Below are positions 28,714 to 39,373 of a stretch of 64,000 nucleotides of DNA, piece by piece (positions within the stretch are counted from its first letter, which is position 1; each line of letters opens with the position of its first letter). Both the position numbers and the translations under genes were made by a program. This DNA comes from Phycomyces blakesleeanus NRRL 1555(-). Its lineage: Eukaryota; Mucoromycota; Mucoromycetes; Mucorales; Phycomycetaceae. The stretch is from positions 810,849-874,848 of the forward strand of contig NW_017265152.1 in the NCBI RefSeq assembly GCF_001638985.1, given 5' to 3'. The notes beneath the pieces were generated by a model. The model was not told the DNA's origin and did no database searches. It saw only the letters and a list, made by a program, of their open reading frames with translations.

Positions 28714-29385
28714 CAGGGACGACGTTTCTATCTAACCGGACTAATGAATTATGACTCCCTGTCTGGGGACTGATGTCTTTCTCTAACCCTTCAGGGCAGA
28801 ATGGTGTGTCCTAAAAAAACACAAAATTTTCATTGTACGAATTAGTTTATTACCTTGTCCCTACACTTTGTGTTTATATGTCTCTCCCCAGGCACCTAAA
28901 TCTCCTTTTAGGAAATACGATCTATTTTTGGTCAATTTAATAGTAAAATATTGTCTCATACGAAAAATAAATCGTGTATATTCAATCCGTAGCCCTGAAT
29001 TTAGACTTAACAATAAAGAGATAATAATTAGTCACAAATACACTATATCAATAGCCAGCTATGCAGCAGATAATAAAGAGTTGTTGTCATTAAGCGTGAC
29101 ACAATCTCGCTTGATATTTTACTATTTATTGGCCTTCTTACACGTATCATGTATTTCTCTTTCTTTCACTTAATTATAGTCCCAGAGTTTGACAGCACCA
29201 ACTGGTAATTAATCCCCATATACTCTTTCTTCAAAGCACGAAATAAAATGAGACGAACATTGTGTATCCTGGCCTGTATTAATTATTATAGTAATGATGA
29301 ATTATTAGGGACCAGATATTATTATTTCATGTCTGCAAAAAGGTTATGATTTGTGGTCCGGTAGAATCAAAATGGAGACAAGTAA
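28714..29385 (+). mobile_element. Inverted-repeat mobile element, copy C
   Basis: It begins CAGGGACGACG directly after a TA (28712-28713). It aligns with copy B across about 670 bp (shared blocks include TCTATCTAACCGGACTAAT, TTTGGTCAATTTAATA, ACACTATATCAATAGCCAGCT, GACAGCACCAA and GGACCAGATA). The right end fades after AATCAAAATG (about 29376), so the right terminal repeat seems lost. No transposase is coded. The left end lies 22 bp upstream of the first remaining exon of the methyltransferase pseudogene. Confidence 0.75.
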
Positions 29386-29497
29386 TACCATCAAAAAGAG
29401 CAAAAGGATATTACCTAGCTATTGAATTTTTTATATGTTTAAGAATATAAAACTGGTATAATCTTTATTTGGTTTCTTAAATACTATACTATTAGCA

Positions 29498-30456
29498 TCA
29501 GATCCAAGCAATGATGAAGTCTATGTTTGCAAAAGCATGGATATGAATGACATCCTGAGCATAGTATAGAAGTATACGAACCTTTTAGACGAAATGAATG
29601 TGTAAGGCTTTAGAAAATAGTGTGGAGCGAAGAAGTTGAAGTTAATGGAAGCCAACATAAAAAAAAGCGAGACAAATTCGACCGTAAAATCACAACTCGA
29701 GCTCTTTATATAGTAAAGGATAAATATATCGATAATATATAATATACTTAAGTACTTGTTGTTTCCGTAATTAATTTATTATTTAGACCATATTATAAAA
29801 GATGTTATCGAAACATTACCTCAGTACCAATGAACCATAAAAAACCTAAAAGAGAATGGACATGAGATAGTTGGCTATATAAGAAAGTCAACCGGCGAAA
29901 AAGACGATATCACACGAATTCGTCTATTAAATCAAATTAGTGTAAATCTCAGAGAAAGATCCCTTGTAACAAAAGTGTTTGCCAGTTTTTCCTGTGAATC
30001 AAATCAACCTTTGCTTGCTAGAGACTTAAAAAAGAATACTGGTGTATTGTCAGGAATTATTGCCGATGGAGACATGCAGGGTGAGAAAAAGGAGAGTTTT
30101 TATTTGTTATTATAATCGTGTTAAATTTCAGTTCATTTATTAGATTTGTTGGCATAAATTCCTACAAAAGAAAAAATATGTATTGTAGTAATTGACTTTA
30201 CAGGATTAACTACAAATCCTGAAGACCTGGAACAATTCTTGAAGTAAATTTCTAAAAAAATAATAGTCTTAAACAAAGCTCATTACTAATAATTTGCATC
30301 AGGAACAGTCCGAATATAGTCAAGATAATTATCGACAAACTCCCATACACTAACACAATACATATTTATAATTCAGACGAGCTTTTAAACAGCCCAGACA
30401 AACTTCAAGAGTTTAAATGCAGAAGCAGTACCCTGTTTCAAAGATCATTAAAATAA
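29498..30456 (+). pseudogene. Decayed orphan gene with GYIRKS motif
   Basis: The best-preserved stretch (about 29834-30080) reads TIKNLKENGHEIVGYIRKSTGE and on to RIRLLNQISVNLRERSLVTKVF and ending DGDMQ. It then joins by good splice sites to 30189-30243 (VIDFTGLTTNPEDLEQF) and 30303-30456, which ends in QRSLK and a stop. A TGA at 29831-29833 blocks the frame upstream, where a further open segment (29637-29744) codes a basic stretch rich in Lys/Arg. I associate the GYxRKSxG...RxRLLxxM...RSLVxKVF pattern with an uncharacterised multicopy family of Mucorales. YxRKS also recalls serine recombinases, but no catalytic Ser context can be confirmed. The 5' part looks broken, so I call it a pseudogene. 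Confidence 0.5.
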
Positions 30457-31999
30457 TTTTTCATTATATTGTTTACATCTATTACTACTAAAATCCCTGT
30501 AATTCAAATCCCTGTTGTGTAATGGTTGGTTTACACTGCATGAGTGTGTAGTGTACGCGTGCCTGGTGTGTAGCAGTTCCGGAGATTGTTAACTTGCCAG
30601 GTTCATTAGCAAGAAGGAACCAGTGTTTGGTTGTGGAGTATGTTCTTCACTCAATTGTGGAGTGTAGAGTACACTTATTAAATAAAGAATACCAATATTC
30701 TTAAACAGTATTTATACTTTCAACTACTCATAAAAGTAACTTCGTAGGATCTTCTTTATAGCATATCTCTGTGTCTATTCCCTCAATTGCACTCAGTAAT
30801 TCCTTGGTCTTTTGCTCGTTGTATGGCTGATGGTAGAACATGCAGATGGCTTGTTCACGTGTGATCAGTACCATAACTTTAATGAAGTTATAGAAGAATT
30901 TAACAGCTGTGAAAAGTAAACTGCTATATAAGAGAATGAAGAAGAAAGTGGAAAAAAAGGTGGAAAGAAAAGTGAACAAGATAGTTTCTTTGTATTCTTT
31001 GGCCAAGACAGTGGACAAGATAATTCGAGTCTTTTGGTAGAGGCTGTAGGCCGACTACTTATTCATACTATGCGAGGCAACAGAGACTCTGGTTGACCCT
31101 TCCCTTCCCTTCCCTTCCCTTTTACTTTATAGAATTTAATAAAATTTAATTAAAAGTGACAATGAGTATATAATACACTTCGCGACAGCTTATTTTAAAA
31201 GTTTCGTATAAATAAAGAAATAATGATATCACAGCCAGGGCATCTGTCTCCTAAAATAATATGATCTGCACTTTGACCTACAGCCTCAATAAAAATTATT
31301 ATTATAATTGGAATAAAGAAAAGTGTTTGAAGACCATCTTAATTATTTTTCTTTAATTTATGCGTATAACTGATCAGAATATGATAAGATATATAAACAC
31401 GACTTTCTCTTTTCTTTTCCGTATTTGATCCATGGCTTCAATTATATGATAGTGAATTCATTTTAATGTAGCACAAACGTTTTATTTAGAATTGATTCTT
31501 ACGTCTTCCCGCCATGGTTTGTAAATCCACAAAGGAAAGCTGCTTAAAGTTTTTTTAGAACACTTGCTATCAGCACAAGTACCATATGTGATTTATCCCT
31601 TGATCTTGAATTACCACAGCTTGACATTTGTGATTATACTATTTAAATAATATTTGGATCAAATTATCCTGATGTACAACCTATGTTTAATATTTCCATA
31701 TTACTTTAGTTTCTCTGGTCATTTTCCAATACAAATACCCTTCCCATGAAGATAGTAATATATTCAAGCTGAAAGAACGATTACAAACTAGTATACTTTT
31801 CCACACTATACACTCTACTTTGTAAGCCTTGACTTGCATAAACCTTTAAGAGATTCTCTGTTCTTTATCCCTGAACCCACTTTGCATTAAATATATTGAT
31901 CATTTGTTTTTGGTAATCAATAAAGTATGTTTTACTTTGTTTATTAGAAAGTCAAAAATTGAACACTCAAAGGTTCAATTTCATCTGAACCACATTCTC
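30457..31999. other. Intergenic with one weak minus-strand open frame
   Basis: On the minus strand an open frame of about 100 codons (30728 to about 31045) has two hydrophobic segments (FTFLSTFFSTFFFILLYSS and a second one) and ends DPTKLLL. It has no ATG before the internal MVL, so it could only be an exon of an unseen gene or a chance frame. A (CCCTT)n pentanucleotide run lies at about 31098-31121. Nothing else was recognised. Confidence 0.35.
31098..31121. repeat. (CCCTT)n microsatellite
   Basis: About five tandem copies of CCCTT lie in the intergenic region upstream of the weak open frame. Simple repeat only. Confidence 0.85.
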
Positions 32000-32915
32000 T
32001 TAACGGGAAGTGGCAGCAGCCTTGGGAGCGAAACCCTTAGCACCCTGCTTGGAGACCTTGGCGCCCTGAGCGGCAGAACCAGTGGTGGTCTTCTTGGTGG
32101 CAGCGGCAGCCTTCTTGGCCTCCTTGGACTTGGCAATGGCAGCCTGGCGGGCAGCAGCACGAGCATCGGGCTTCTGGTTACGCTTGGCGCGGATAGCATC
32201 CCAAGAAACACCAGCGACGGCACGCTCGTGCTTGACGGTACGGCGGGAACGCTTCTTGGCGATCTCCTCAGTGATACCCTTCTTGTTCAAGCGACGGTAG
32301 ATGACAGTCCACTTGATCTTGCGGGGGTTGAGACGCTGGAGGAAGTAGGACTCGGACTTGCCGTTGATGAAACGGAAAGACTAAATAACAATAATGATAG
32401 CGATTGAAGAGTTGAGCGTTGTGTTTTAAATATCATTGGAATCACTAGTGTGTTCGTTTCTTTTTTTTTTTGGAAATCTGTTGTCGTTATTGTTGTTGTA
32501 GTAGTTATTGTTTATTCTATATATGTGGGAATTTTTTGAAGTGAATTTGTAACGTACTCTAAACGATAGAAATAAAAAATTAAAAATAAATTAATTAGTA
32601 AATGTAATTTCTAGAACATTTTTGTCACAAGTCGTATTGCCTCTCGGCTTGTATTGCACTCAATGTATTTACCTGCTGTCAATGCGAACGTAAGTCTTAC
32701 CCTTGGAAGGGTAGATCTTGTGACCGGAGAAGGAGCAAATCTCGAGCCTGGTAAATTCATTCCATCACAAATGCAATCCCACAAAGCAATAAAAATGTAG
32801 TCAAGTCAAGTAAAATTGTTATGCAACGATATAATGTAAAATAGACGGAACAAAAATCAATGAGTTTGATGGATTGATGGATGGATGGATTATGCGCAAG
32901 TCTTCCTTACTTCAT
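32000..32915 (-). CDS. RPL24: Cytosolic ribosomal protein eL24 (L24)
   Basis: Exon 1 is only 5 nt (ATGAA, 32911-32915), exon 2 is 32673-32747 and the last exon is 32000-32380. The protein starts [22 protein letters not shown] and continues [64 protein letters not shown] and an Ala/Lys-rich tail. Length is about 153 residues, as in the family. It sits in the large ribosomal subunit at the subunit interface. Exon 2 ends in phase 2 but the last exon must begin in phase 0, so one base is missing. A single-base exon (A at 32558), flanked by an excellent acceptor and donor, would repair the frame and give Arg. Codon use is that of a highly expressed gene. Confidence 0.93.
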
Positions 32916-33183
32916 GGCGGCTGCTGAACCAAGTATGGGAAAGGAAGGATTTGTATAGTATGCCTCTTGACGATTACCAAGTATTGCCCTGCCACAGACC
33001 TCGTTTGCCAGCGCCTTGCGAGCCGGACGTCACAGAAGCACTAATTCATACTCCGATTTTTACTTTTGAACGTTATTTTTTGTGTGTAATGTCATTTTTT
33101 TATTGAAGAAGACACTCATGATAGACTTTATGGTTTCAATTATGGTTTTTATTCAAGAATTTAGATGATATTGCTATGTAATT

Positions 33184-34292
33184 CTAGAGCAAGGTCTCAC
33201 CCAAGCAGCAGCGGGCAAGAGAGCACCCGACCTGGATAGTTTGGAAAGCCGACTCCTCGTCCAGGAGAACTGGGTTGACTTCAACAATGTCGGCAGATAC
33301 CAAAAGACCGGTGTTGACCAAAGCTTCACAGATATAATGTCCTTCTCTAAAAGAAAGGCCACCACGTACCGGGGTACCCTATAGAAATATTCAATAAAGT
33401 GTAATTAAGTTTAGTGCATTATCCAAAAATAACAATAGTAATAAATAGACGTACAGTACTAGGAGCAACAGAGGGATCAAGAGCATCCACATCGAAAGAG
33501 AGGTGGATAGGTAAATTACGGTCGGGATTGACATAATCGAGGGCTTGCTCGACTATTTTTCCAATCCCAAGTTGATCAACATGGTGCATCGAAAAGGCCT
33601 TGATACCCAACTCCTTCAAGATCTTTTTTTCGCCGTCATCAACATCACGTAGGCCTATATACACAAGACGGTTGGCCTTTAAACACGGCTTGACCCAACT
33701 AAAGTCAGGATGTTCCTCGGCAATTCCGGCCAGGAAACTCAAAGGGCAGCCATGGATATTTCCAGAATCCGTTGTCCCCGGGGTATTGATGTCCTGAGTT
33801 ACCAAAAAAAAAATCAGCGTTGTGTCAAAAACATTTGATTTAATATTAATTTTTTTTTTCAAGAGTGAAAAAAAAAACACTACTTACGGCGTGAGCATCT
33901 ACCCACACCAGACAAGCATCGGGGTAGGCTGAAAAGACACCCGACACTGTTCCCAGGGCAATGGAGTGATCACCACCGAGGGTAAGGACAAATTTGCCTT
34001 GGAGGGCTCTTTCTCGGACTTGGTTGGAGATCATCTCGGTTACGGCCGAAACAAACTTGGGCTGCTTGAGGTTCAATACGGTAGGGTCCTGGGCTGGTTC
34101 CAACTCAACGATTTCTTGCTCGTTGTCTTGGAATTCAACCGTCCATCCCAACTCTTTAAGCTGGTTAGCCAAGCCAAAGTTCATCATGGCTGCAGGTGCA
34201 GTCTCTACTCCCTTGCGTGGTTGTCCGCCACTGAAGGGAGCTCCAACAATGGCGACGTGTTGTGAGGAGAGAAGCTTGAATTCTTCGGGCAT
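33184..34292 (-). CDS. CAR1: Arginase
   Basis: Three exons (33888-34292, 33455-33793, 33184-33378) join in phase 0 to code 312 residues. It hydrolyses arginine to ornithine and urea in the cytosol. The di-manganese ligands are visible: GGDHS (about residue 107), DAHADINTP (split by intron 1 after DAHA), SGNIHGCPLSFL, and SFDVDALDPS. The substrate-loop segment GTPVRGGLSFREGHYI opens exon 3. The start MPEEFKLLSSQHVAIVGAPFSGGQ matches arginase N-termini. An in-frame ATG 57 bp further upstream would add a hydrophobic extension and is more likely 5' UTR. Confidence 0.97.
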
Positions 34293-35934
34293 AGTAAGCA
34301 ATATGAAGGAAAAAGAGGGCAAAAAAAGTGAAAGACTTTTTGGGATCAAGAATGAAATGAAGCGTGGGAAAGAAATGTAGATTTCATTGCACTTGAGGTA
34401 ACCTTGCTTTTAACACTTTTTTTTTCATAGATTTGAAGCGGTTATATTGTCTATTTTCTGCAATGGCTCATGATAGGTTGTTTGGAACGTATTGAAGATT
34501 CAGCCAACAAGTTGCCGCACCAATAATCCGGAATTTCCTTTTCAGATGAGATAAATCCCGCGAACAGAATATAAAAATATATCGTATATATGTGGAAAAC
34601 GAAGGATTGAATAGAGAAATATGTAGTTAGGACATATATTGTCATGTGGGTTTCAGCAAAAATCAAAAGAGGTTCTTCTACTCATGTTTGTACTTGTCTA
34701 ATCCTTATACTTTTGTTATTTTGGGTATATTTTTATAAAAATTGATCGGGTTGTATTTGTGATATTTTGGTTATCAGATGAAAATTCTGCTATATTTTTT
34801 GTAATATAAAAAAAAATGGTCGGTGAAGTCTCTTAAGATTCCCAATTGATATATGTTTTTGACGGGCAGACAGGTACTGCAGATACCAATTAAACTTTAC
34901 GCTGCCTGACAATATAGTCAAAAGCACAAAGTATATACACCCCACACTCTCCCATGGGTAGATATGTATCGATTGTAAATAGAAAGCGTGTGTGATATAT
35001 ATTGTGCACGCATACTAATCAGATGGACACAACTAAGCATAAAAGCGTTTATTTTAAAATAATTTTTATCAACTGAATATATTGAGCTGCAGTTGGTCGG
35101 ATGAGTAATTGCTGTAGTTTTAACAATAGGACATTGGATTGATTTATCATGACAAAACCATACATGCACACTCGATCCAATACTACATTTTTTTGCTAGT
35201 CAGATTATCCCGAGATTTCCCATCTTTTCTCAAACAAAGCACCGATTATCTGGATTGCCTTCAATTTTTGAAAGTTAACAATGACAATAGGGAATCAGTA
35301 ATTTAGACTAATTTTACCATTGTTCCTTATCTACGAGGCACAAACCAAACAAAAAGAGTGTAATCTAATCATAGTCATTAGTAGTAGCATAATTTCCTCA
35401 AAGAAAACAAGAGTATCCCCTTATAAACTTCCTTTAGATCAGGCCCGTAATCAAAAAGATTGAAATATAATATCGGAATATAAAGATAAAAGTTTGACAG
35501 TTTCCATGGAAATTAAAAAGGAAATGTAAAAAGTTGTCGTACTTTAACGAGGCTTTTGCGACATTAACATTTTTTTTATAAAAAAAATTAATTAAAGAAT
35601 CTCAACTTGCTATTTAATTTTTAATTTTTAAAAAATAAACACATGATCAAATATTTCACAACTATATTTTGGGAGAGTTAATAAATAGCTTATTACTAAA
35701 AGAAAATTATCAAATTATCATTTAAAAAACTATGTAAAGCTTAACTCATTAATAATACGTCTATAGTTTCCAGCAATTTGGAATTCCTTATTTATTTAAA
35801 AAGAATCCCCATTTAAGGCAAACCAAAGAAGTACACTCAAAATATTTTTAAAAGTCACAATTACGATTGGAGAAGCAAGTCACCAAGCAGGTTTTTTTTA
35901 TTATTTTTAGTTTAAACAACCAAGAAAGGCGAAA
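34293..35934. other. Intergenic, no gene recognised
   Basis: About 1.6 kb of AT-rich DNA between the arginase start and the uS17 3' end. It has A/T homopolymers, including a T-A palindrome at about 35571-35588. Open frames are short and without motifs. No RNA gene was recognised. Confidence 0.5.
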
Positions 35935-36701
35935 TTAGAACTTCTGGAAAGCCTTGCCGGTCTTCTTGGCCTTCTGGACCTTGAGGACGTTGAAACGGAC
36001 AGTCTTGGAGAGGGGACGGCACTGACCAATGGTGACGATGTCACCGCTAAAACGAAAATATCAGCAAGGATGTTCAAAGGCTTGGTAAGCCGTTACCTTA
36101 CCAACTACCTCATCCGTCATATCTTGTAGAGTAAAAGCAAACAACACACGACATAAAAAGTATTGCAATGTGTGTCGCTTGCTTTACTAACACATCGCAT
36201 TCCCATGATTTGTTTACAAAAAAAGGGAGAATGGTCCTTTGTGCAACCAACGAACAAGGATAGTTTGGAAGAAAACAAAAGATGAAGTAAAAAAATAATT
36301 ACCTCTCAACGTGGTCGAAAGCAGGGGACAAATGGGCAGAGATGTTCTTGTGACGCTTCTCGTAACGGTTGTACTTGGGAACGTAGTGGAGGTAATCACG
36401 ACGGACAACGATGGTGCGCTTCATCTTGGTGGAGACGACGACACCGATGAGGATACGACCCTGGACGTTGACCTCACCAGTGAAGGGGCACTTCTTATCA
36501 ATGTAAGAACCGGACTTGGCCTCCTTGGGGGTCTTGAAGCCAAGACCGACATCCTTGTACCAACGCTGGTTGCGCTTGGCGGAGATCTTGGAGTTCTGGA
36601 AGATACCAGCCTGCTTCTGGAAAGCCTTCTCGGTCTATTGAAAGTAGAGTCAGTAAACTATGTCGACCATAAATTATAGATTAGCTTACTTGTTCAGACA
36701 T
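35935..36701 (-). CDS. RPS11: Cytosolic ribosomal protein uS17 (S11)
   Basis: Three exons: 36690-36701 (12 nt, MSEQ), 36303-36634 and 35935-36046, coding 151 residues. It binds 18S rRNA in the small subunit. Motifs: [67 protein letters not shown], and [22 protein letters not shown]. The very short first exon, ending with donor GTAAGC, gives the normal Met-Ser start. As in uL11 and eL24, codons are strongly biased to C and G at third positions, unlike the neighbouring metabolic genes. Confidence 0.96.
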
Positions 36702-37164
36702 TGTCAGTGATGGAGTAAAAAGAGAGAGAGAGAGATGAATCAACCCGACACGGCTAGATATTTGTGTGCTGATTTCGAAAAAAAAATTTGCATTGACAGT
36801 CATCTTTTAATTGGCCACGATTATTATATTAACAGTCACGAATGCTGCTCTCCAAAGGGGTCTGGGTGATGCAAGCCACCACATTTTTTTTGATAAAAAA
36901 AATCAGGTACTTTTAAATTATATTATTTAATAATAATAAGTAAATCAAATGTTTCAATATCAAAATGTTCATATTTTTGTAGAAGGAAGGCTCAGAGGGT
37001 AATTTAATATAATAAGGATTATCAATTGAAAGTCATGCAAAAGATGCATGCGTTTATTTTATTCTCTTTTTGTTTACGGTTTTATAAAACAATTATTGTG
37101 TATAACCCCTTCCTGTGTGGTTATTTACAAACAGTTTGATATGCATATCAAAATGGCCAAGATT
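36702..37164. other. Intergenic, no gene recognised
   Basis: Upstream region of the uS17 gene and 3' flank of the aminotransferase gene (both minus strand). It contains a GA repeat at about 36721-36733 and a T/A inverted homopolymer pair at about 36881-36903. No further feature was seen. Confidence 0.5.
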
Positions 37165-39373
37165 TTATTTTTTTGATTTGAATTTGGCAAGCACTTTATC
37201 AATGAAATAGATGTGAGATGAATTGAACAAAGGCATAAAGACATATTCAAGCCCATACCTTTCTCAATATTGTCAAGGCCTTTTTTAAGTTGATCCAGAG
37301 GAGGGCCAAAACTAAGTCTGACAAAGTGATGACATGAAGATTCGAATAACTCACGACGATGGGAAGGCTGTGAATAAAGCACTGTTTAATCACAAAAAAA
37401 AAGGTAGCTATCAAATATTTACTGTTTGCAAACTTACATTAATGTCGAAAAAGATTCCTGGAACCACAATCCTACAAATACAATGGTTATATTACTATAC
37501 AATGGATATAATGTCTTTTTTTTAACAATATTATACTTACACCTTTTCTAATAAACATTCTTCAAAGAAATGAAGACCGATGTTTATGGGCTCAGGCAAT
37601 TTGCAAAGATCAAGCCAAACATAAAAAGTGGCTTCAGGAGGCACACGGATCTCGAATCCCATTTCACGCAGCCGCTTTAATACATAATCTCGCTTGGCAC
37701 GGAAGTGGCGTTGAAGGTGTTTCGTTTCGTTCCTGTAAACAGTCGGATCCAATAGAGGAATTGCGGCCAGTTGTAATGGGTGGTTTGCACCACCTTTATG
37801 ACACAGCAGTAAACACGATGTTAATTTGGCAAAAGCGATTAAATCGATCTTACCTTCCAAAAACGATCCGCAACTTTCCATGGATTCAATTACAGGCTTT
37901 GGACCAACAATCCAACACACACGCCAGCCAGGAAGCTATTGAAGGATATTAAGATGGAAGGATGGGAAACTTTACAACAAAACACTTACTCTAAAGTTCT
38001 TTGTCAACCCATCGATTACAATCAAGGAATCTTTATTGACATCTAATGCATGTGCATAAGTACATGTGTGTATGCATAAGAATCAAATAAACACAAGAGA
38101 TACAGCTTACCTTTAACAAAACGAGTGGCACTCACAGTGCGCCCATTCTTTGACTGATCGTGGGAATAAATATAGGCTGAATAGAACTCATCCAATACTA
38201 ATGTAGTATGCTTCTCTCGGCAAACATTCAATAATGTCTCCAATGTTTCTTCTTCAAGCACTTGTCCTGTAGGATTGCGTGGGTTTGAGGCTACAATGAC
38301 GCCTAAGCCCCTACCAACTATTTCTTTGCGGATTGTGTCTGGATGTATGTGATAATTCTTATCTTCTTCTAGTGTAGTTGGAATCGGTACGAATTTCTTG
38401 AAGACCGAGAGCATTTGCTCATAAGCCGTGTACTGTAGTAAATAGTAAATTGGTTACATTTAAGCAAGTTAAGAAAGAAAGAACTTTTTTTTTTACCTCT
38501 GGTAGAAAGTATCCTACATTAACATCACCTATTGCAGCTGCTACTCGTGTCAAGCCGGCTCTCCCACCTGGCACAATGCATATCTATGCATTATTTGTGT
38601 ACATGTATGTGTTAGTTTTAGTTAATGTTACCCTTGCATTATCTACGACTAAACTATATTTAAGCTGTACATTTTCATAAGTGTATTGGGAAGACTGTCC
38701 TTTTCGATAAAGATCGTTGTACAGATTGGCTACCGCAATACGTAGCTGTTTGGTACCGTCTGCTGGAGCATACTCGCGAGACCCCACAGGCAATTCAATA
38801 TGAGTTGGTTTTTCCATACAGCCATCAATGTGACCAACTTTATAGGGGTACATAGATTAGTGTTTGAATTATAACGTATTTCAATTTCATGCTTCGTTAT
38901 TTCTTACCTTCGGGTGCACCTTGGCCAAAATTAGCTACAAAGGATAGTGGGAAGGGAATTTTTAAAGTTAAATAAATATACATGTGTGTGCATAAAAAAA
39001 ATACACTTCCTATTATTCTTAATAATATGCAAACATGCTGTTACCCCATGCTGGATCATCGCAAGTGTACCCAGTTCGCATTGCTCTGTCCATTACGTAA
39101 ATAACACCAGTTGAGCCAGGATGTTCGATTCCATAGATTGCGCTGACTTGTTCATCAAATGCTGGCTGTCTCTCATTTCCAGGATAGCTTCTTAGTGTTC
39201 TGAATGCTTTTGAATCTGCCTCTCTTTTGAACGACAATCAGTCTTTTTATTTAGTCATTGTGCCATTCTGATACTACCCAAACTTTATATATTTCTGTTT
39301 TTTTTCTTTACCCGTGCATTTTGTCAATAACCTTGCTTATGATATCCTTCAAGTGGGGGTATGCATCAGACAT
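37165..39373 (-). CDS. PLP-dependent class I/II aminotransferase
   Basis: Twelve exons: 39312-39373, 39045-39223, 38908-38934, 38671-38837, 38497-38583, 38111-38432, 37990-38042, 37854-37935, 37541-37793, 37438-37471, 37259-37367, 37165-37193. They code 467 residues. Fold-type I features: FGQGAPEVG, ELPVGSREYAPADGTKQLR, ICIVPGGRAGLTRVAAAIG, IVASNPRNPTGQVL (the NPxNPTG loop), TLVLDEFYSAYI, the PLP lysine in IDGLTKNFRLPGWR, and VPGIFFD near the C-terminus with RLSFGPP. Substrate is not certain; the family includes alanine-, aromatic- and kynurenine-type enzymes. For exon 4 the donor after YTYEN is preferred over one 33 nt later because it restores the conserved YxxNICIVPGGRAG run. There is no evident targeting signal. 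Confidence 0.93.

Noticed and set aside
30728..31018. 97-codon minus-strand membrane-like protein
   Set aside because: It begins with TTG rather than ATG and has no upstream exon with a start that I could find; kept only as a note in the intergenic entry.
31904..32407. 167-codon + strand frame rich in Gly/Leu/Ser opposite eL24
   Set aside because: Antisense shadow of a codon-biased gene; no family resemblance and a repetitive composition.
34293..34349. N-terminal extension of arginase (MIPKSLSLFL...)
   Set aside because: Arginases start close to the SSQHVAIVGAPFS segment. The extension is low-complexity and most likely 5' UTR.
36311..36679. 122-codon + strand frame opposite uS17
   Set aside because: Antisense shadow of the ribosomal protein gene.
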